Below, one piece after another: positions 41,525 to 50,910 of a stretch of DNA of 64,000 nt. Source of the DNA: Bacillus sp. SKDU12 (lineage in GTDB: Bacteria > Bacillota > Bacilli > Bacillales > Bacillaceae); contig NZ_MSRC01000001.1 of the NCBI RefSeq assembly GCF_010093085.1, positions 147,675-211,674 on the forward strand, read 5' to 3'. How positions within the stretch are numbered: position 1 is the stretch's first letter; every line of letters starts with the position of its first letter. The position numbers and the translations under genes were made by a program. The notes under the pieces were generated by a model. That model was not told where the DNA came from. It searched no databases and saw only the letters and a program-made list of their open reading frames with translations.

Positions 41525-42298
41525 TCAGCGGTTTTTCATCCATTGTGTAAGCTGCCGCACGATACGCCGGTTTTCTTTTGGCGGAAAATAATGTGTGAAT
41601 GCACTGTAATACCACGTCTCCACCGGCTTATGCAGCTGTTTTAGCTTCTCTTCAAATAAATAGGAATGCTGAATCGAAACGTTTTGGTCTTTTGCTCCAT
41701 GAATTAACAGCACAGGAGCCTGGATCTTATTTACTTGATCAAACGGTGTTCTCCATTTGTATTCTTCAGGCACCTTTTTCGGCGTTCCGCCAATGACTCT
41801 TTTCATCATCCGCCGCAAATCCTGCCGCTCCTCATATGTAAGGACCATATCGCTGACGCCTCCCCAGGAAACAAACGAAGCCGCTTGCCGGCCCATTTCA
41901 ATCGCAGTGAGCATTCCCATAATTCCGCCGCGGGAAAAGCCGAAGATATGGATTCTGTTCTTCTTGACTTTTGGATGCTGCTGAAGCAGTTGAAATGCAG
42001 AAAAAGCATCCTCCCTGTCTTCACCGGCAAAATCCTCATTGCCCTCTCCTCCTTGATTCCCTCTATAAAAAGGAGCAAACACAACAAACCCTTGAGATGC
42101 AAACTGGATAATCCGGCCCGGCCGAACCATGCCTACGCTTTTAATCCCGCCGCGCAAATATAAAAATCCATCATATTGCCCCTGTGCCGCCGGTTCAGCC
42201 AGAAGCCCCTTCACACGCAAGCCATTTGATAGATAGCAGATCGTATACAGACGTACTTGCTGGCTTGGCGACGGAAATCTTCTTTTCTCAATAATCAA
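41525..42298 (-). CDS. ytmA: Peptidase S9-like alpha/beta hydrolase YtmA
   Basis: 257 residues. Nucleophile Ser in GFSRGG (about residue 122), acid in HGAKDQN, His in FTHYFPPKENRR: a complete prolyl-oligopeptidase-type triad without the propeller domain. Start TTG 42298 after GGAGGCGG; the frame upstream to 42391 has no ribosome site. Cytosolic; substrate unknown. Confidence 0.85.
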   Translation of the reverse strand: MIIEKRRFPSPSQQVRLYTICYLSNGLRVKGLLAEPAAQGQYDGFLYLRGGIKSVGMVRPGRIIQFASQGFVVFAPFYRGNQGGEGNEDFAGEDREDAFSAFQLLQQHPKVKKNRIHIFGFSRGGIMGMLTAIEMGRQAASFVSWGGVSDMVLTYEERQDLRRMMKRVIGGTPKKVPEEYKWRTPFDQVNKIQAPVLLIHGAKDQNVSIQHSYLFEEKLKQLHKPVETWYYSAFTHYFPPKENRRIVRQLTQWMKNR

Positions 42299-42448
42299 AA
42301 AAGCCGCCTCCTTTTTTCTATATGCTTCCCTTACTCTAAAGTGACATCCTGAGAACCCCATTAGGCATTCACACATTTTTATACCCATCATACGATATGT
42401 AAAGCAAAATAGGGTATTTACATGATGCTAAATAAGGAGGTTGTCCAT

Positions 42449-43453
42449 GTGAACAAATGGTTAAGGCTGGGCTGCGCTTGTGTCGGCAGTATATTTCTAA
42501 TGATCGCTCTGACGGCTTGCAAGCAGCAAGACACACTTACCAAAATCAAAGTAGCTGAAGTGACCCATTCGATTTTTTACGCGCCTTTATATGTTGCTGA
42601 GTCTAAGGGGTTTTTCGAGGAAGAAGGGCTTGATGTCGATGTAAATACAACATGGGGCGGTGATAAAACAATGACATCGCTTCTTTCAAATGGCTCAGAC
42701 ATCGCACTTGTCGGGTCAGAGACATCAATTTATGTCAAATCGCAAGGGGCTAAAGATCCTGTCGTTAATTTCGCCCAGCTGACACAAACAGATGGTACGT
42801 TTCTTGTCGCGAGAGAGGATATTGAACACTTCGACTGGAATCAGCTAAAAGGAAAAACATTTCTCGGCCAAAGAAAAGGCGGCATGCCGCAAATGGTCGG
42901 TGAATATGTGCTGAACAAACATAAGATTGAGCCGCATAAGGATATTGATCTCATCCAAAACATAGACTTCGCCAATACCGCCAATGCATTTGCTTCTGGA
43001 ACCGGTGACTATGTACAGCTCTTTGAACCGCAAGCCTCTCTTTTTGAGAAAAAAGGTATCGGATATATCGTTGCTTCGTTCGGAGAAGCATCAGGCCAGG
43101 TTCCTTATACGACTTTTATGGCGAAACAAAGCTATCTGAAAAAACACGAGGACACAGCTGTTAAGTTTACAAAAGCCATTTATAAGGCACAGCAGTGGGT
43201 GGAAAATCACTCAGCAAAAGACATTACGGACGCCATTAAAAACGAATTTGCTGATATTGATCCAGCAGTCATTGAAACTTCGATTGAACGCTACAAGAAG
43301 CAGCATTCGTATTCACCAGATCCCATGCTCAACGAAATAGAATGGGAGCTGCTTCAAACCATTATGGATCAAGCGGGAGAATTGCCAAAGCATATTCCAT
43401 ACCATGAGCTTGTAAATAAACAAATTGCCGAAAAAGTCACCTCGGAAAAATAG
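42449..43453 (+). CDS. ytlA: ABC importer solute-binding lipoprotein YtlA
   Basis: 334 residues from GTG 42449 (AGGAGG 8 nt upstream). Lipoprotein signal with lipobox LTAC. NMT1/SsuA-like fold: HSIFYAPLYVAESKGFF, WGGDKTMTSLLSNGSDIALVG. Such proteins bind thiamine precursors, aliphatic sulphonates or nitrate-like anions. Operon with ytlC and ytlD (12-nt gap, then overlap). Confidence 0.87.
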   Translation: MNKWLRLGCACVGSIFLMIALTACKQQDTLTKIKVAEVTHSIFYAPLYVAESKGFFEEEGLDVDVNTTWGGDKTMTSLLSNGSDIALVGSETSIYVKSQGAKDPVVNFAQLTQTDGTFLVAREDIEHFDWNQLKGKTFLGQRKGGMPQMVGEYVLNKHKIEPHKDIDLIQNIDFANTANAFASGTGDYVQLFEPQASLFEKKGIGYIVASFGEASGQVPYTTFMAKQSYLKKHEDTAVKFTKAIYKAQQWVENHSAKDITDAIKNEFADIDPAVIETSIERYKKQHSYSPDPMLNEIEWELLQTIMDQAGELPKHIPYHELVNKQIAEKVTSEK

Positions 43454-43465
43454 GAGGCGCCATCT

Positions 43466-44248
43466 ATGTCTTTCTTACATGTCGATCATGTAACCCATAC
43501 TTATTTTTCTATTAAAGAAAAAACAACGGCCGTGCGGGATATTCATTTTGATGCTGAAAAAGGCGATTTCATCTCGTTTCTCGGCCCAAGCGGCTGCGGA
43601 AAAACAACATTGCTTTCCATTATTGCCGGCCTGATTGAGCCAGCAGAAGGCAGAGTTCTGATTGAAGGCCGTGAGCCGAATCAAAAAGAACATAACATTG
43701 GCTACATGCTTCAGCAGGATTATTTATTTCCCTGGAAATCTATCGAGGAAAATGTGCTTCTTGGTTTAAAAATCGCCGACACGCTGACGGAAGAAAGCAA
43801 GGCTGCTGCACTCGGTCTATTGCCGGAATTCGGTCTCATAGACGTGGAAAAGAAATACCCGAAAGAGCTGTCAGGCGGAATGCGCCAGCGAGCTGCGCTT
43901 GCAAGAACTCTAGCGCCAAATCCAAGTCTGCTTTTGCTGGATGAGCCATTTTCCGCGCTCGATTTTCAGACAAAGCTGTCATTGGAAAACCTGGTATTCC
44001 GCACATTAAAGGAGTATCAAAAAACAGCAGTGCTAGTCACACATGATATAGGAGAAGCGATAGCGATGAGCGATACGATCTATTTATTTTCAAATCAGCC
44101 GGGCACCATTCATCAGATTTTCACCATTCCTAAGGAGTTGGCCGCGATGATGCCTTTTGACGCCCGCCAAGAGCCAGCCTTCCAGACGCTGTTTCAAACG
44201 ATATGGAAGGAGCTGAACTCTCTTGAGAAACAGCAAAGAAACGATTGA
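43466..44248 (+). CDS. ytlC: ABC importer ATPase YtlC
   Basis: 260 residues, SsuB/TauB/ThiZ class. Walker [11 protein letters not shown]-loop [10 protein letters not shown], signature [16 protein letters not shown], Walker [13 protein letters not shown]. Partner of YtlD. Confidence 0.9.
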   Translation: MSFLHVDHVTHTYFSIKEKTTAVRDIHFDAEKGDFISFLGPSGCGKTTLLSIIAGLIEPAEGRVLIEGREPNQKEHNIGYMLQQDYLFPWKSIEENVLLGLKIADTLTEESKAAALGLLPEFGLIDVEKKYPKELSGGMRQRAALARTLAPNPSLLLLDEPFSALDFQTKLSLENLVFRTLKEYQKTAVLVTHDIGEAIAMSDTIYLFSNQPGTIHQIFTIPKELAAMMPFDARQEPAFQTLFQTIWKELNSLEKQQRND

Positions 44249-45035
44249 TCTGCTTCATGAGCAATATCAACTCAAACAAAAAAAGGAAAAATGGAATGTC
44301 CATTTCTTTCAGCTCGCCATATTTATTCTCTTTTTCTCGGGATGGGAAATCTCCAGCAGGCTCGGCTGGATTGATCCGCTGATCTTCAGCTCCCCATCAG
44401 CTGTATGGCATTTATTGCTGGAGAAACTCGGTGATGGGTCTTTACTGTCACATACCGGTGTCACTTTAGTCGAAACAGTGCTGGGCTTTTTACTTGGAAC
44501 GTTTACGGGCACGTGTCTCGCTGCTTTGTTATGGTGGTCCAAGCGGCTTGCCAGAATTTTAGATCCGTACCTTGTTATCTTGAATGCAATGCCGAAAGTG
44601 GCGCTCGGCCCGATTCTGATTGTCGCGCTCGGCCCCAGTTTGATCAGCATTATTGCAATGGGGGCTATCATTAGTGTCATTATCACGACCATCGTTGTAT
44701 ACACCGCTTTTCAGGAGGTTGACGAAAACTATATAAAAGTCATGAAAACATTTGGCGCAAAAAAACGGGGCATTTTTAAGGAAGTGATTCTGCCCGCATC
44801 CTCCCCCGCTATTATTTCGACACTGAAAGTAAATGTTGGTTTATCATGGGTTGGCGTCATTGTAGGAGAATTCCTTGTGTCTAAGGTCGGTTTAGGATAC
44901 ATGATTATTTACGGTTTCCAAGTCTTCAATTTCACACTCGTCTTCTTAAGCCTGCTGATCATCGCCATATTCGCCACTTTGATGTATCAGGGCGTAGAGC
45001 TACTGGAAAAGAAATGGACGAAAGGCAGGACATAA
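44223..45035 (+). CDS. ytlD: ABC importer permease YtlD
   Basis: 270 residues, six membrane segments, BPD_transp_1 fold; EAA-type coupling region [28 protein letters not shown]. The TTG start overlaps ytlC by 26 nt. SsuC/TauC/ThiX-like. Confidence 0.88.
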   Translation: MRNSKETIDLLHEQYQLKQKKEKWNVHFFQLAIFILFFSGWEISSRLGWIDPLIFSSPSAVWHLLLEKLGDGSLLSHTGVTLVETVLGFLLGTFTGTCLAALLWWSKRLARILDPYLVILNAMPKVALGPILIVALGPSLISIIAMGAIISVIITTIVVYTAFQEVDENYIKVMKTFGAKKRGIFKEVILPASSPAIISTLKVNVGLSWVGVIVGEFLVSKVGLGYMIIYGFQVFNFTLVFLSLLIIAIFATLMYQGVELLEKKWTKGRT

Positions 45036-45066
45036 AAAACCCGGCACATGGCCGGGTTTTTTATTC
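45034..45066. terminator. Bidirectional terminator between ytlD and ytkD
   Basis: AAAAAACCCGGC-ACATG-GCCGGGTTTTTT. Confidence 0.93.
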
Positions 45067-45537
45067 GATCCATCCAGCTTCTTTCAGTTTTTTCAAACAG
45101 ATCGGAAGAACGGAATCTTTCATAATAAAGCTGAATTTTTTATTGCGTGAAAGGTTCTCCGGCAGTTCATGAAATAATACCGGACCTTTCGTTTCAAAGT
45201 AATCAGCTTGCTTTTCGAGCTTTTCTATATGTGCAAAATATATATTTTTCACAATCACTTTTTCTTTACCGAGAACTTTATACTGTCCGAGGTACCGCAG
45301 GCTTTTCACTCGCGCTCCCGTCTCTTCCTTTACTTCCCGGAGTGCCGCTTCTTCCGCGCCCTCCATCGGCTCTACTTTCCCGCCTGGAAACTCATAGCCT
45401 CTGTCCTCATGTTCTGTTAACAGCCATTTGTCTCCAAAACGGCAAATCACCCAGACATGCTTCGGGCTGTCTGAGAAAGGCTGATCGTCAAAGGAAAGCT
45501 GAACAGTATTCTGATAATAATCTTTAAACTCGTACAT
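45061..45537 (-). CDS. ytkD: Nudix hydrolase YtkD (MutTA)
   Basis: 158 residues. Complete Nudix box GGKVEPMEGAEEAALREVKEETG (GX5EX7REUXEEXGU; about residues 61-83). In 168 it clears 8-oxo-dGTP and other NTPs in stationary phase and spores. Confidence 0.92.
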   Translation of the reverse strand: MYEFKDYYQNTVQLSFDDQPFSDSPKHVWVICRFGDKWLLTEHEDRGYEFPGGKVEPMEGAEEAALREVKEETGARVKSLRYLGQYKVLGKEKVIVKNIYFAHIEKLEKQADYFETKGPVLFHELPENLSRNKKFSFIMKDSVLPICLKKLKEAGWIE

Positions 45538-45540
45538 GTT

Positions 45541-45748
45541 TATCCCTCAAATCCGTTCCTAGCTATCTTCCATACATCATACCATAGTTACGTTTCTTCG
45601 GAAGCCTTTTATCAAAAAATAAGGGGAACCCAGCACGCTATGAAGGTCTAAAGCATGCATACCAGCTCGTACAGTTTTTTGCCATGCCTTTTGCCAGAAT
45701 GTGCGACCAGCGCTCTGGGCTTTATTATGACCCGTAAACAGGGAAAAG
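45541..45748. other. ytkD-ytkC intergenic region
   Basis: Only about 210 bp; the minus strand has an open stretch (FWQKAWQKTVRAGMHALDL) with no start or ribosome site that I can assign. It may be a gene remnant or chance. No promoter is clear. Confidence 0.3.
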
Positions 45749-46153
45749 TTACGGTTTGCGCTTGATTTTATTTTTTAATGTTTCTAAAAGATCGATAAGC
45801 ATCTGAGGAACCGGTATACCAAGAGAGCTGGCTGTTACAACAATTTGTACGGATTCATAAAGAATATAAAACATAATAGCCAAGTCACGCATTGACCCCT
45901 GTGTATTCAGCAGCTGATCAAAAAAGTGGCATACAGAGATCAGAGCCAGCGTAACTAATTTTTTAGCAAATCGGGCAAATACCATTTTAAACGTCAGTTT
46001 GTGAATAATCGATTCCTTCAAAGTCGTACTGATAAATTCAATTGCCATAAGAGAAAGCAAAATAAGAAATGAGTACTGAAAACCGCCGAAAAAAAACCCT
46101 GCCGCCGACACGCTGACTGCTAAAAACGAAAAGATGCCAAAGTCTCTGCCCAT
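45749..46153 (-). CDS. ytkC: Phage-holin-like membrane protein YtkC
   Basis: 134 residues, three or four hydrophobic segments with a short basic tail (KNKIKRKP), in the phage_holin_4 (Hol44/TcdE-like) pattern. No endolysin lies nearby and no phage genes surround it, so it is an orphan holin-type gene. Role unknown. Confidence 0.78.
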   Translation of the reverse strand: MGRDFGIFSFLAVSVSAAGFFFGGFQYSFLILLSLMAIEFISTTLKESIIHKLTFKMVFARFAKKLVTLALISVCHFFDQLLNTQGSMRDLAIMFYILYESVQIVVTASSLGIPVPQMLIDLLETLKNKIKRKP

Positions 46154-46273
46154 TTATCCCAACATCCTTTCACAGAAACGGCCTTACGATATATTCTATG
46201 GAAAACAAGCCGAACGGATTGGATTTTTCAGAAAAATGGACTGGTTGTCGCCTGATTTTCGGATGCAACATCA

Positions 46274-46310
46274 AAAGCCGGACATCTTTTATAAGACATC
46301 CGGCCTTTCT
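46274..46310. terminator. dps terminator
   Basis: GCCGGATGTCTT-ATAA-AAGATGTCCGGC on the minus strand, with two mismatches, followed by TTTT. Confidence 0.7.
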
Positions 46311-46321
46311 CCTTTTTGGAC

Positions 46322-46759
46322 CTAACCTAGGTAAGCTTTCAGCATCCAGTTGTGTTTTTCAATATTTTGATGGATCGCAAGAAGCATGTCCCCTGTTGTT
46401 TCATCTCCGACTTCATCAGCTAAATCCATGCCTTTTTTCAGCTCTTCCGCAATCACTGTGAAATCATCATATAGGCTCTGAACCATTTGCTCAGCCGTTT
46501 CATTTCCTGCCGCTTCTTTTACAGAAGCCGTTTCCAAGGATTCCTTCATTGTTGCAATCGGTTTTCCATCGAGCGCCAAAAGACGTTCTGCTAAGTCATC
46601 AATGTAAGTTGCTGTTTCGTTATACAGCTCCTCAAACTTTTCGTGAAGAGTGAAAAAGTGTTTCCCTTTCACATACCAGTGATAATTATGTAGTTTGACA
46701 TACATGACGGTCCAGTTGGCTACTTGTTTGTTCACTGCTTGAATCAATTGTTCTGACAT
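46322..46759 (-). CDS. dps: Dps mini-ferritin
   Basis: 145 residues, four-helix ferritin fold. Inter-subunit ferroxidase ligands: His in HNYHWYVKG (24-32), EKFEELYNE, and [14 protein letters not shown]. Stores iron with peroxide and protects DNA. Under a sigma-B promoter seen just upstream; PerR-controlled mrgA is a different paralogue. Confidence 0.94.
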   Translation of the reverse strand: MSEQLIQAVNKQVANWTVMYVKLHNYHWYVKGKHFFTLHEKFEELYNETATYIDDLAERLLALDGKPIATMKESLETASVKEAAGNETAEQMVQSLYDDFTVIAEELKKGMDLADEVGDETTGDMLLAIHQNIEKHNWMLKAYLG

Positions 46760-46790
46760 GATTATCTTCCTCCTTGTTATATGTCTATGT

Positions 46791-46816
46791 ATACCCTTAA
46801 TATCGTACGTTAAAAC
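46791..46816 (-). promoter_or_regulatory. Sigma-B promoter of dps
   Basis: Minus strand: GTTTTA (46811-46816), 14 nt, GGGTAT (46791-46796). Near-exact sigma-B consensus (GTTTaa-N12-14-GGGTAT). dps is a known general-stress gene. Confidence 0.88.
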
Positions 46817-46890
46817 CTCTTTTTCACCGCTTATCTGTTACGATTTCTTCCGCTGTGCTACAATTGTTAAAAAACGGGAGGTGGAAAGTC

Positions 46891-47031
46891 ATGATGCTTC
46901 TCATTACTGTAAGTATTTTGATTGTGCTGGCTGTTTTGCTCGTTACCATTTGGACGACTGTGAGAGCCTATAATGTAAAGCACACCATTGATCCTCCGCA
47001 AGAAACTCGTTCTGATTCAAAAAATCAATGA
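46891..47031 (+). CDS. ytzI: Small membrane protein YtzI
   Basis: 46 residues: one hydrophobic helix (about 3-25, [19 protein letters not shown]) and a polar tail. GGGAGGTGG precedes the ATG. Its last 7 nt overlap the end of converging ytkA. Function unknown. The gene name is from position and is moderately sure. Confidence 0.8.
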   Translation: MMLLITVSILIVLAVLLVTIWTTVRAYNVKHTIDPPQETRSDSKNQ

Positions 47032-47462
47032 GAGTGCGATTGCCTGTCTTCAGACTGATCGCTGGCAGCATGGGCGTCACCGACTTGAACTTTTAAGGTC
47101 GGCATGCTGTGCTGTTTTTTTGCTGTGACATGGGATTGGACAGTATATACACCATCTTCCTTAAATATTGTGTCCAAGCGATATACGCCTTTTTCCTGCT
47201 TTGCTTTAAATATTTGGCTGGCATCTTTTTCCCCTTCTTTCCATACTTCAAACTCCACTTCATCGGCATCTGTCACCGCTTCATCACCATATGAAATAGC
47301 TGCTTCATATACAGCATTTTCTCTGGCATTTACTTTTTCAGGGCCGGTCAGCTTGACATTCAATACCTCGGGCGTCTCATCTGTATTCGCTGTGTTTTCG
47401 CCAGATTCACAGCCGTTAAAGAAAAATGCAGAAAAAAGCAGCACAACCAGCATCTTTTTCAT
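47025..47462 (-). CDS. ytkA: FixH-like lipoprotein YtkA
   Basis: 145 residues. Signal with lipobox FFNGC (Cys about residue 18), then a YtkA/FixH-type beta-sandwich; a His-rich tail (EDRQSHSH) could bind metal. Extracytoplasmic lipid-anchored. Function unproven; relatives sit near copper-handling or oxidase genes. Confidence 0.83.
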   Translation of the reverse strand: MKKMLVVLLFSAFFFNGCESGENTANTDETPEVLNVKLTGPEKVNARENAVYEAAISYGDEAVTDADEVEFEVWKEGEKDASQIFKAKQEKGVYRLDTIFKEDGVYTVQSHVTAKKQHSMPTLKVQVGDAHAASDQSEDRQSHSH

Positions 47463-47539
47463 GCCATCACCCTTTCATCATTTACCTACATAGTAGCAAA
47501 CGCTTACAACAAAAGGTACACAAAATAAAAAGTCGTCAC

Positions 47540-47577
47540 AAAAAAGACCTTTTTGCATAAACGCAAAAAGGTCTCTT
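47540..47577 (-). terminator. luxS terminator
   Basis: AGACCTTTTTGC-GTTTAT-GCAAAAAGGTCT then TTTTTT on the minus strand. Confidence 0.92.
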
Positions 47578-47582
47578 TCTGT

Positions 47583-48056
47583 TTAGCCAAATACTTTCAG
47601 CAATTCTTCTTTATCTTGCGACAGCCAGAAACGCATGAGACGTTTAGCTCCTTCTAGATCATGAAGCTTCGCTTGGCCGCATTGCTTTTCATTGGCAGCC
47701 GGAATTTCGGTAATTTCCACCGCTTCCTTCATTGTGTCTTCAAGCAGATCAACGATTTCCGCTGATGTCGGCTCCCCGCTTACAACAAGATAGTAGCCTG
47801 TTTGGCAGCCCATTGGAGAAATATCAATGATATCAAAATGATCATATTTCTCTGCATGAGAACGAATCGTAAACGCCAGCAAATGCTCGAGCGTGTGAAT
47901 AGTGTCAGGCTTCATCGCCTGTTTATTTGGCTGGCAAAAACGAATATCAAATTTATTGACAACGCCGTCTGTTCCCACCTTATGCACACCGCAATGTCTT
48001 ACATATGGAGCAACAACCGCATTATGATCAAGCTCAAAACTTTCTACTGAAGGCAT
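47583..48056 (-). CDS. luxS: S-ribosylhomocysteine lyase LuxS
   Basis: 157 residues. Metal site HTLEH (His54, Glu57, His58) and second-half GCQTGYY region; active-site Cys in CGQAKLHD. Cleaves S-ribosylhomocysteine to homocysteine and the AI-2 precursor. Monocistronic. Confidence 0.95.
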
Positions 48057-48090
48057 AATGGCACTCTCCCTTTTTTAAAAATGTAGTTTT

Positions 48091-48122
48091 ATTATAACAT
48101 ACCTTTCCGATAAGAATTATCG
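48091..48122 (-). promoter_or_regulatory. luxS promoter with overlapping palindrome
   Basis: Extended -10 TGTTATAAT (core 48091-48096, minus strand). CGATAAGAATTATCG (48108-48122) lies across the -35 position and resembles a 7-1-7 Fur-family box (11 of 14 positions of TGATAATNATTATCA). Confidence 0.5.
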
Positions 48123-48183
48123 AATAACTTTTCAATCTGTGTTTTTTTTCTTATACTTGCATCAGAAAGGTTGCTGAAGATAT

Positions 48184-48411
48184 ATGAAAACCCTATTTAT
48201 CACCCTGATCAGAGGATATCAAAAATTCATCTCGCCCTTGACGCCGCCAGCATGCCGCTTTTATCCGACGTGTTCCCAATACGGGATTGAAGCGATTAAA
48301 ACGCATGGCGCTTTAAAAGGCGGCTGGCTGACAATCAAACGGATTTTGAAATGCCACCCGTTCCATCCGGGAGGAGTCGATCCCGTCCCTGAAAAGAAAC
48401 GAAAGCGTTAA
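48184..48411 (+). CDS. ytjA: Membrane-protein insertion efficiency factor (YidD family)
   Basis: 75 residues. YidD signature [10 protein letters not shown] near residue 10, [15 protein letters not shown] and [13 protein letters not shown]; three conserved Cys. Associates with the inner membrane near YidC. Tail-to-tail overlap of 4 nt with ytiB. Confidence 0.92.
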   Translation: MKTLFITLIRGYQKFISPLTPPACRFYPTCSQYGIEAIKTHGALKGGWLTIKRILKCHPFHPGGVDPVPEKKRKR

Positions 48412-48971
48412 TCGCGATAACCGTTTACGACAAGATCGAGTTTTCCGGTTTCAGGATCAATGACTAAACCATGGACAGGAACATCTTCCGGAAACAGCGG
48501 ATGATGCTTAATCACGTCTACGCTGTCTTTTACACTTGCTTCCACTGAATCAAAGCTTTTAAACCATTGATCAAAGTCAACGCCCGAAAATCTTAATGTG
48601 TCGATGCGTTCTTCCGGAATTCCTCTTTCTGTCATTCTATTGAGCATGCTTTCACTGCTGATTTTGCTCATGCCGCAATCGTGATGCCCGATTACACATA
48701 CTTCATCGGCGTTTAGCTCGTACACTGCGACAAGCAAACTTCTCATGATGCTGCCGAATGGGTGTGTCACAAGCGCACCAGCACTTTTAATGATTTTCAC
48801 ATCACCATTTCGCATATTCATTGAATGTGGAAGCAGTTCAACTAAACGTGTGTCCATACAAGAAAGAATCGCCATTTTTTTATCTGGAAATTTTGAAGTC
48901 TGATACTTTTCATAATCTTTTTGTTCAGTAAATATCTTGTTAAATTCCAGAATATCATTTATTAAGCTCAT
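48408..48971 (-). CDS. ytiB: Beta-class carbonic anhydrase YtiB
   Basis: 187 residues. Zinc ligands in CMDTR (Cys38, Asp40, Arg42) and GHHDCGM. Hydrates CO2. The frame is open to 48992 but the ribosome site (AAAGGAT) better serves ATG 48971, if at slightly long spacing. Confidence 0.89.
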   Translation of the reverse strand: MSLINDILEFNKIFTEQKDYEKYQTSKFPDKKMAILSCMDTRLVELLPHSMNMRNGDVKIIKSAGALVTHPFGSIMRSLLVAVYELNADEVCVIGHHDCGMSKISSESMLNRMTERGIPEERIDTLRFSGVDFDQWFKSFDSVEASVKDSVDVIKHHPLFPEDVPVHGLVIDPETGKLDLVVNGYRD

Positions 48972-49086
48972 AGCTAGTAATATCCTTTCCATCCTTTTTA
49001 CTCTTTAATATATCACAGCGGCAGTCTATTCGTCATCTTACCGAAATGAACCGCGGCAAGAAAAAAGACAAACCCTCAGGTCTGCC

Positions 49087-49335
49087 TCATTTCCCCATAT
49101 TGTAGCGTTTTTTGAACTGCTCAACTCTCCCGCCTTTTTCATTGAATTTCTGGCGGCCTGTATAGAATGGATGCGTGTCAGAGCTTACTTCTACTTTAAT
49201 GACAGGATATGTGCTGCCGTCTTCCCACTCTGCTGTTTCATTAGATGTTTTAGTAGATGTGCTAAGAAAACGGTAGCCGCTGTTGACATCCTGAAATATG
49301 ACTTTGTGGTTCTTTGGGTGAATTCCTTCTTTCAT
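49087..49335 (-). CDS. rpmE2: Ribosomal protein L31 type B (zinc-independent)
   Basis: 82 residues. Lacks the CxxC pairs of zinc-type L31; keeps [21 protein letters not shown] and [10 protein letters not shown]. Replaces RpmE on ribosomes under zinc limitation. Start ATG 49335 with GGAGAG upstream. Promoter carries a Zur box. Confidence 0.94.
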   Translation of the reverse strand: MKEGIHPKNHKVIFQDVNSGYRFLSTSTKTSNETAEWEDGSTYPVIKVEVSSDTHPFYTGRQKFNEKGGRVEQFKKRYNMGK

Positions 49336-49354
49336 GTGTAACTCTCCTTCCTTC

Positions 49355-49404
49355 AAATCGAAATAATTACGTTTTATTTTATATCTCTGTAATCATTTTG
49401 TCAA
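49355..49404 (-). promoter_or_regulatory. rpmE2 promoter with Zur box
   Basis: TTGACA (49399-49404), 17 nt, TAAAAT (49376-49381) on the minus strand; TCGAAATAATTACG within 49355-49375 matches the Zur box TCGTAATNATTACGA with one change and covers the start site. Zn-Zur should block transcription. Confidence 0.87.
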
Positions 49405-49537
49405 TTATATCCTTCCCTGTATGTTCTCATCATAAACTTCATGGCATTGAAAAATAGGAAGAATAATCTAACCAAGGAAGCAAATAATAAACCCAAAATA
49501 CATACAGAACGTCTCTTTAGAAAGGTGGTTTATGATG

Positions 49538-50869
49538 ATGGATGATTTAGTATTGGCCAGAAGCCTTTTTGGCACAACAATGGGCTTTCATATCATTTTC
49601 GCAACGCTTGGAGTTGGCCTTCCGCTGATGATTTTAGCGGCGGAATTGATCTATCAAAAGACGAAAGATGACCATTATGCGATCATGGCAAAAAGATGGA
49701 CGAAAGCACAAGCCGTTTTGCTGGGGGTTGCCATACCGACAGGGACGATTGCCGGTACTCAGCTTGCGCTTTTATGGCCGGGATTTATGGAAGTGATCGG
49801 CCGGGTCATGTCCCTGCCATTTCAAATTGAAATCTATGCTTTTTTTATAGAAGCTCTTTTTATGTCAATTTATGTATACGCCGCAGACCGCTTGTCACCA
49901 GTTATGAGGATTGTTGCCGTTATCTTTGTGTTAGTCGGAGCCGCAGCGTCGGCTGTTCTGATCACCAATGTCCATGCTTTTGAAGGAACACCGGCAGGTT
50001 TTAAAATTTTAAACGGAAAAATTACAGATGTTGATCCATGGGCTGCATTCTTCAACCCAAGCTTTTTTATCACTGCCGGCCATGTCGTTTTGTCCGCGTT
50101 TATGACGGGTGCTTTCATCGTGGCTTCTGTGGCCGCATATAAAATGATCCGAACAAGAAAAAAAGAATCGGTTTATCGCTTTCACCGGAAAGCCCTTTTG
50201 CTCGCACTGACGATCGGCGGTATTTTTTCATTGCTGACTGCTTTGAATGGACACGAATCTGCACAGATGCTGTACGAATACCAGCCCGAAAAATTAGCAG
50301 GTGCGGAAGGCCTGTTTGAAACAAGATCACACGCCCCGCTCGCGATCGGCGGTTTTACCGATGCGAATGAAGAAAAGGTAAAATGGGCCATTGAAATTCC
50401 TTGGGCGTTAAGCTTTCTGGCAGCGAATCGCTTTGACACTGTTGTCAAAGGATTAAATGCATTTCCCAAAGACGAATGGCCGCCGCTTTTCATTCACACG
50501 CTGTTTAATGCGATGGTAGGCGTAGGCATGCTGCTTATCCTTTATTCCATTATCGGAGTGGTTTGGAGAAAGGTGCTCAAGAAAGACCGTTTCCCAACGT
50601 GGCTTTTGGTTATTTTCCTGACGGCAGGCCCTTTTAGTCTCATCGGCATTGAATTCGGCTGGATTTTCGCCTGTACGGGGAGACAGCCTTGGGTCATCTA
50701 TCATCTCCTGAAAACGTCAGATGTCGTGACAACGACTGGATCGATCGGGGTGCTGTTCTTATTTTTCACATTTGTTTATGCAGTGTTAGGCGTAGCTGTC
50801 GTCTACGTGCTGCTGTACTATTTCCGCAAGCACCCAGTTGACGAAGATTTAAATACAACGGAGTCGTAA
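49538..50869 (+). CDS. ythA: Cytochrome bd-type quinol oxidase subunit I (YthA)
   Basis: 443 residues from ATG 49538; ATGs at 49532 and 49535 are also in frame just after AAAGGTGG. CydA family, nine helices. His near the N-terminus (MGFHIIFAT) is the b595/d ligand region, GRQPWVIYHLLKTSD is the conserved loop. The Q-loop is short. With YthB it forms a second bd-like oxidase; no CydCD assembly genes here. Confidence 0.88.
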   Translation: MDDLVLARSLFGTTMGFHIIFATLGVGLPLMILAAELIYQKTKDDHYAIMAKRWTKAQAVLLGVAIPTGTIAGTQLALLWPGFMEVIGRVMSLPFQIEIYAFFIEALFMSIYVYAADRLSPVMRIVAVIFVLVGAAASAVLITNVHAFEGTPAGFKILNGKITDVDPWAAFFNPSFFITAGHVVLSAFMTGAFIVASVAAYKMIRTRKKESVYRFHRKALLLALTIGGIFSLLTALNGHESAQMLYEYQPEKLAGAEGLFETRSHAPLAIGGFTDANEEKVKWAIEIPWALSFLAANRFDTVVKGLNAFPKDEWPPLFIHTLFNAMVGVGMLLILYSIIGVVWRKVLKKDRFPTWLLVIFLTAGPFSLIGIEFGWIFACTGRQPWVIYHLLKTSDVVTTTGSIGVLFLFFTFVYAVLGVAVVYVLLYYFRKHPVDEDLNTTES

Positions 50870-50910
50870 TACTCCGAAAACAGGAAATTAAATGGAAGGA
50901 AGATCCGCTA

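Noticed and set aside
42301..42420. Possible riboswitch before ytlA
   Set aside because: No TPP, S-box or other known core motif and no terminator hairpin could be drawn in the 120 nt upstream.
46758..46973. 71-codon plus-strand ORF over the dps promoter
   Set aside because: It overlaps the sigma-B promoter and dps ribosome site and continues out of frame over ytzI; ytzI has the good ribosome site.
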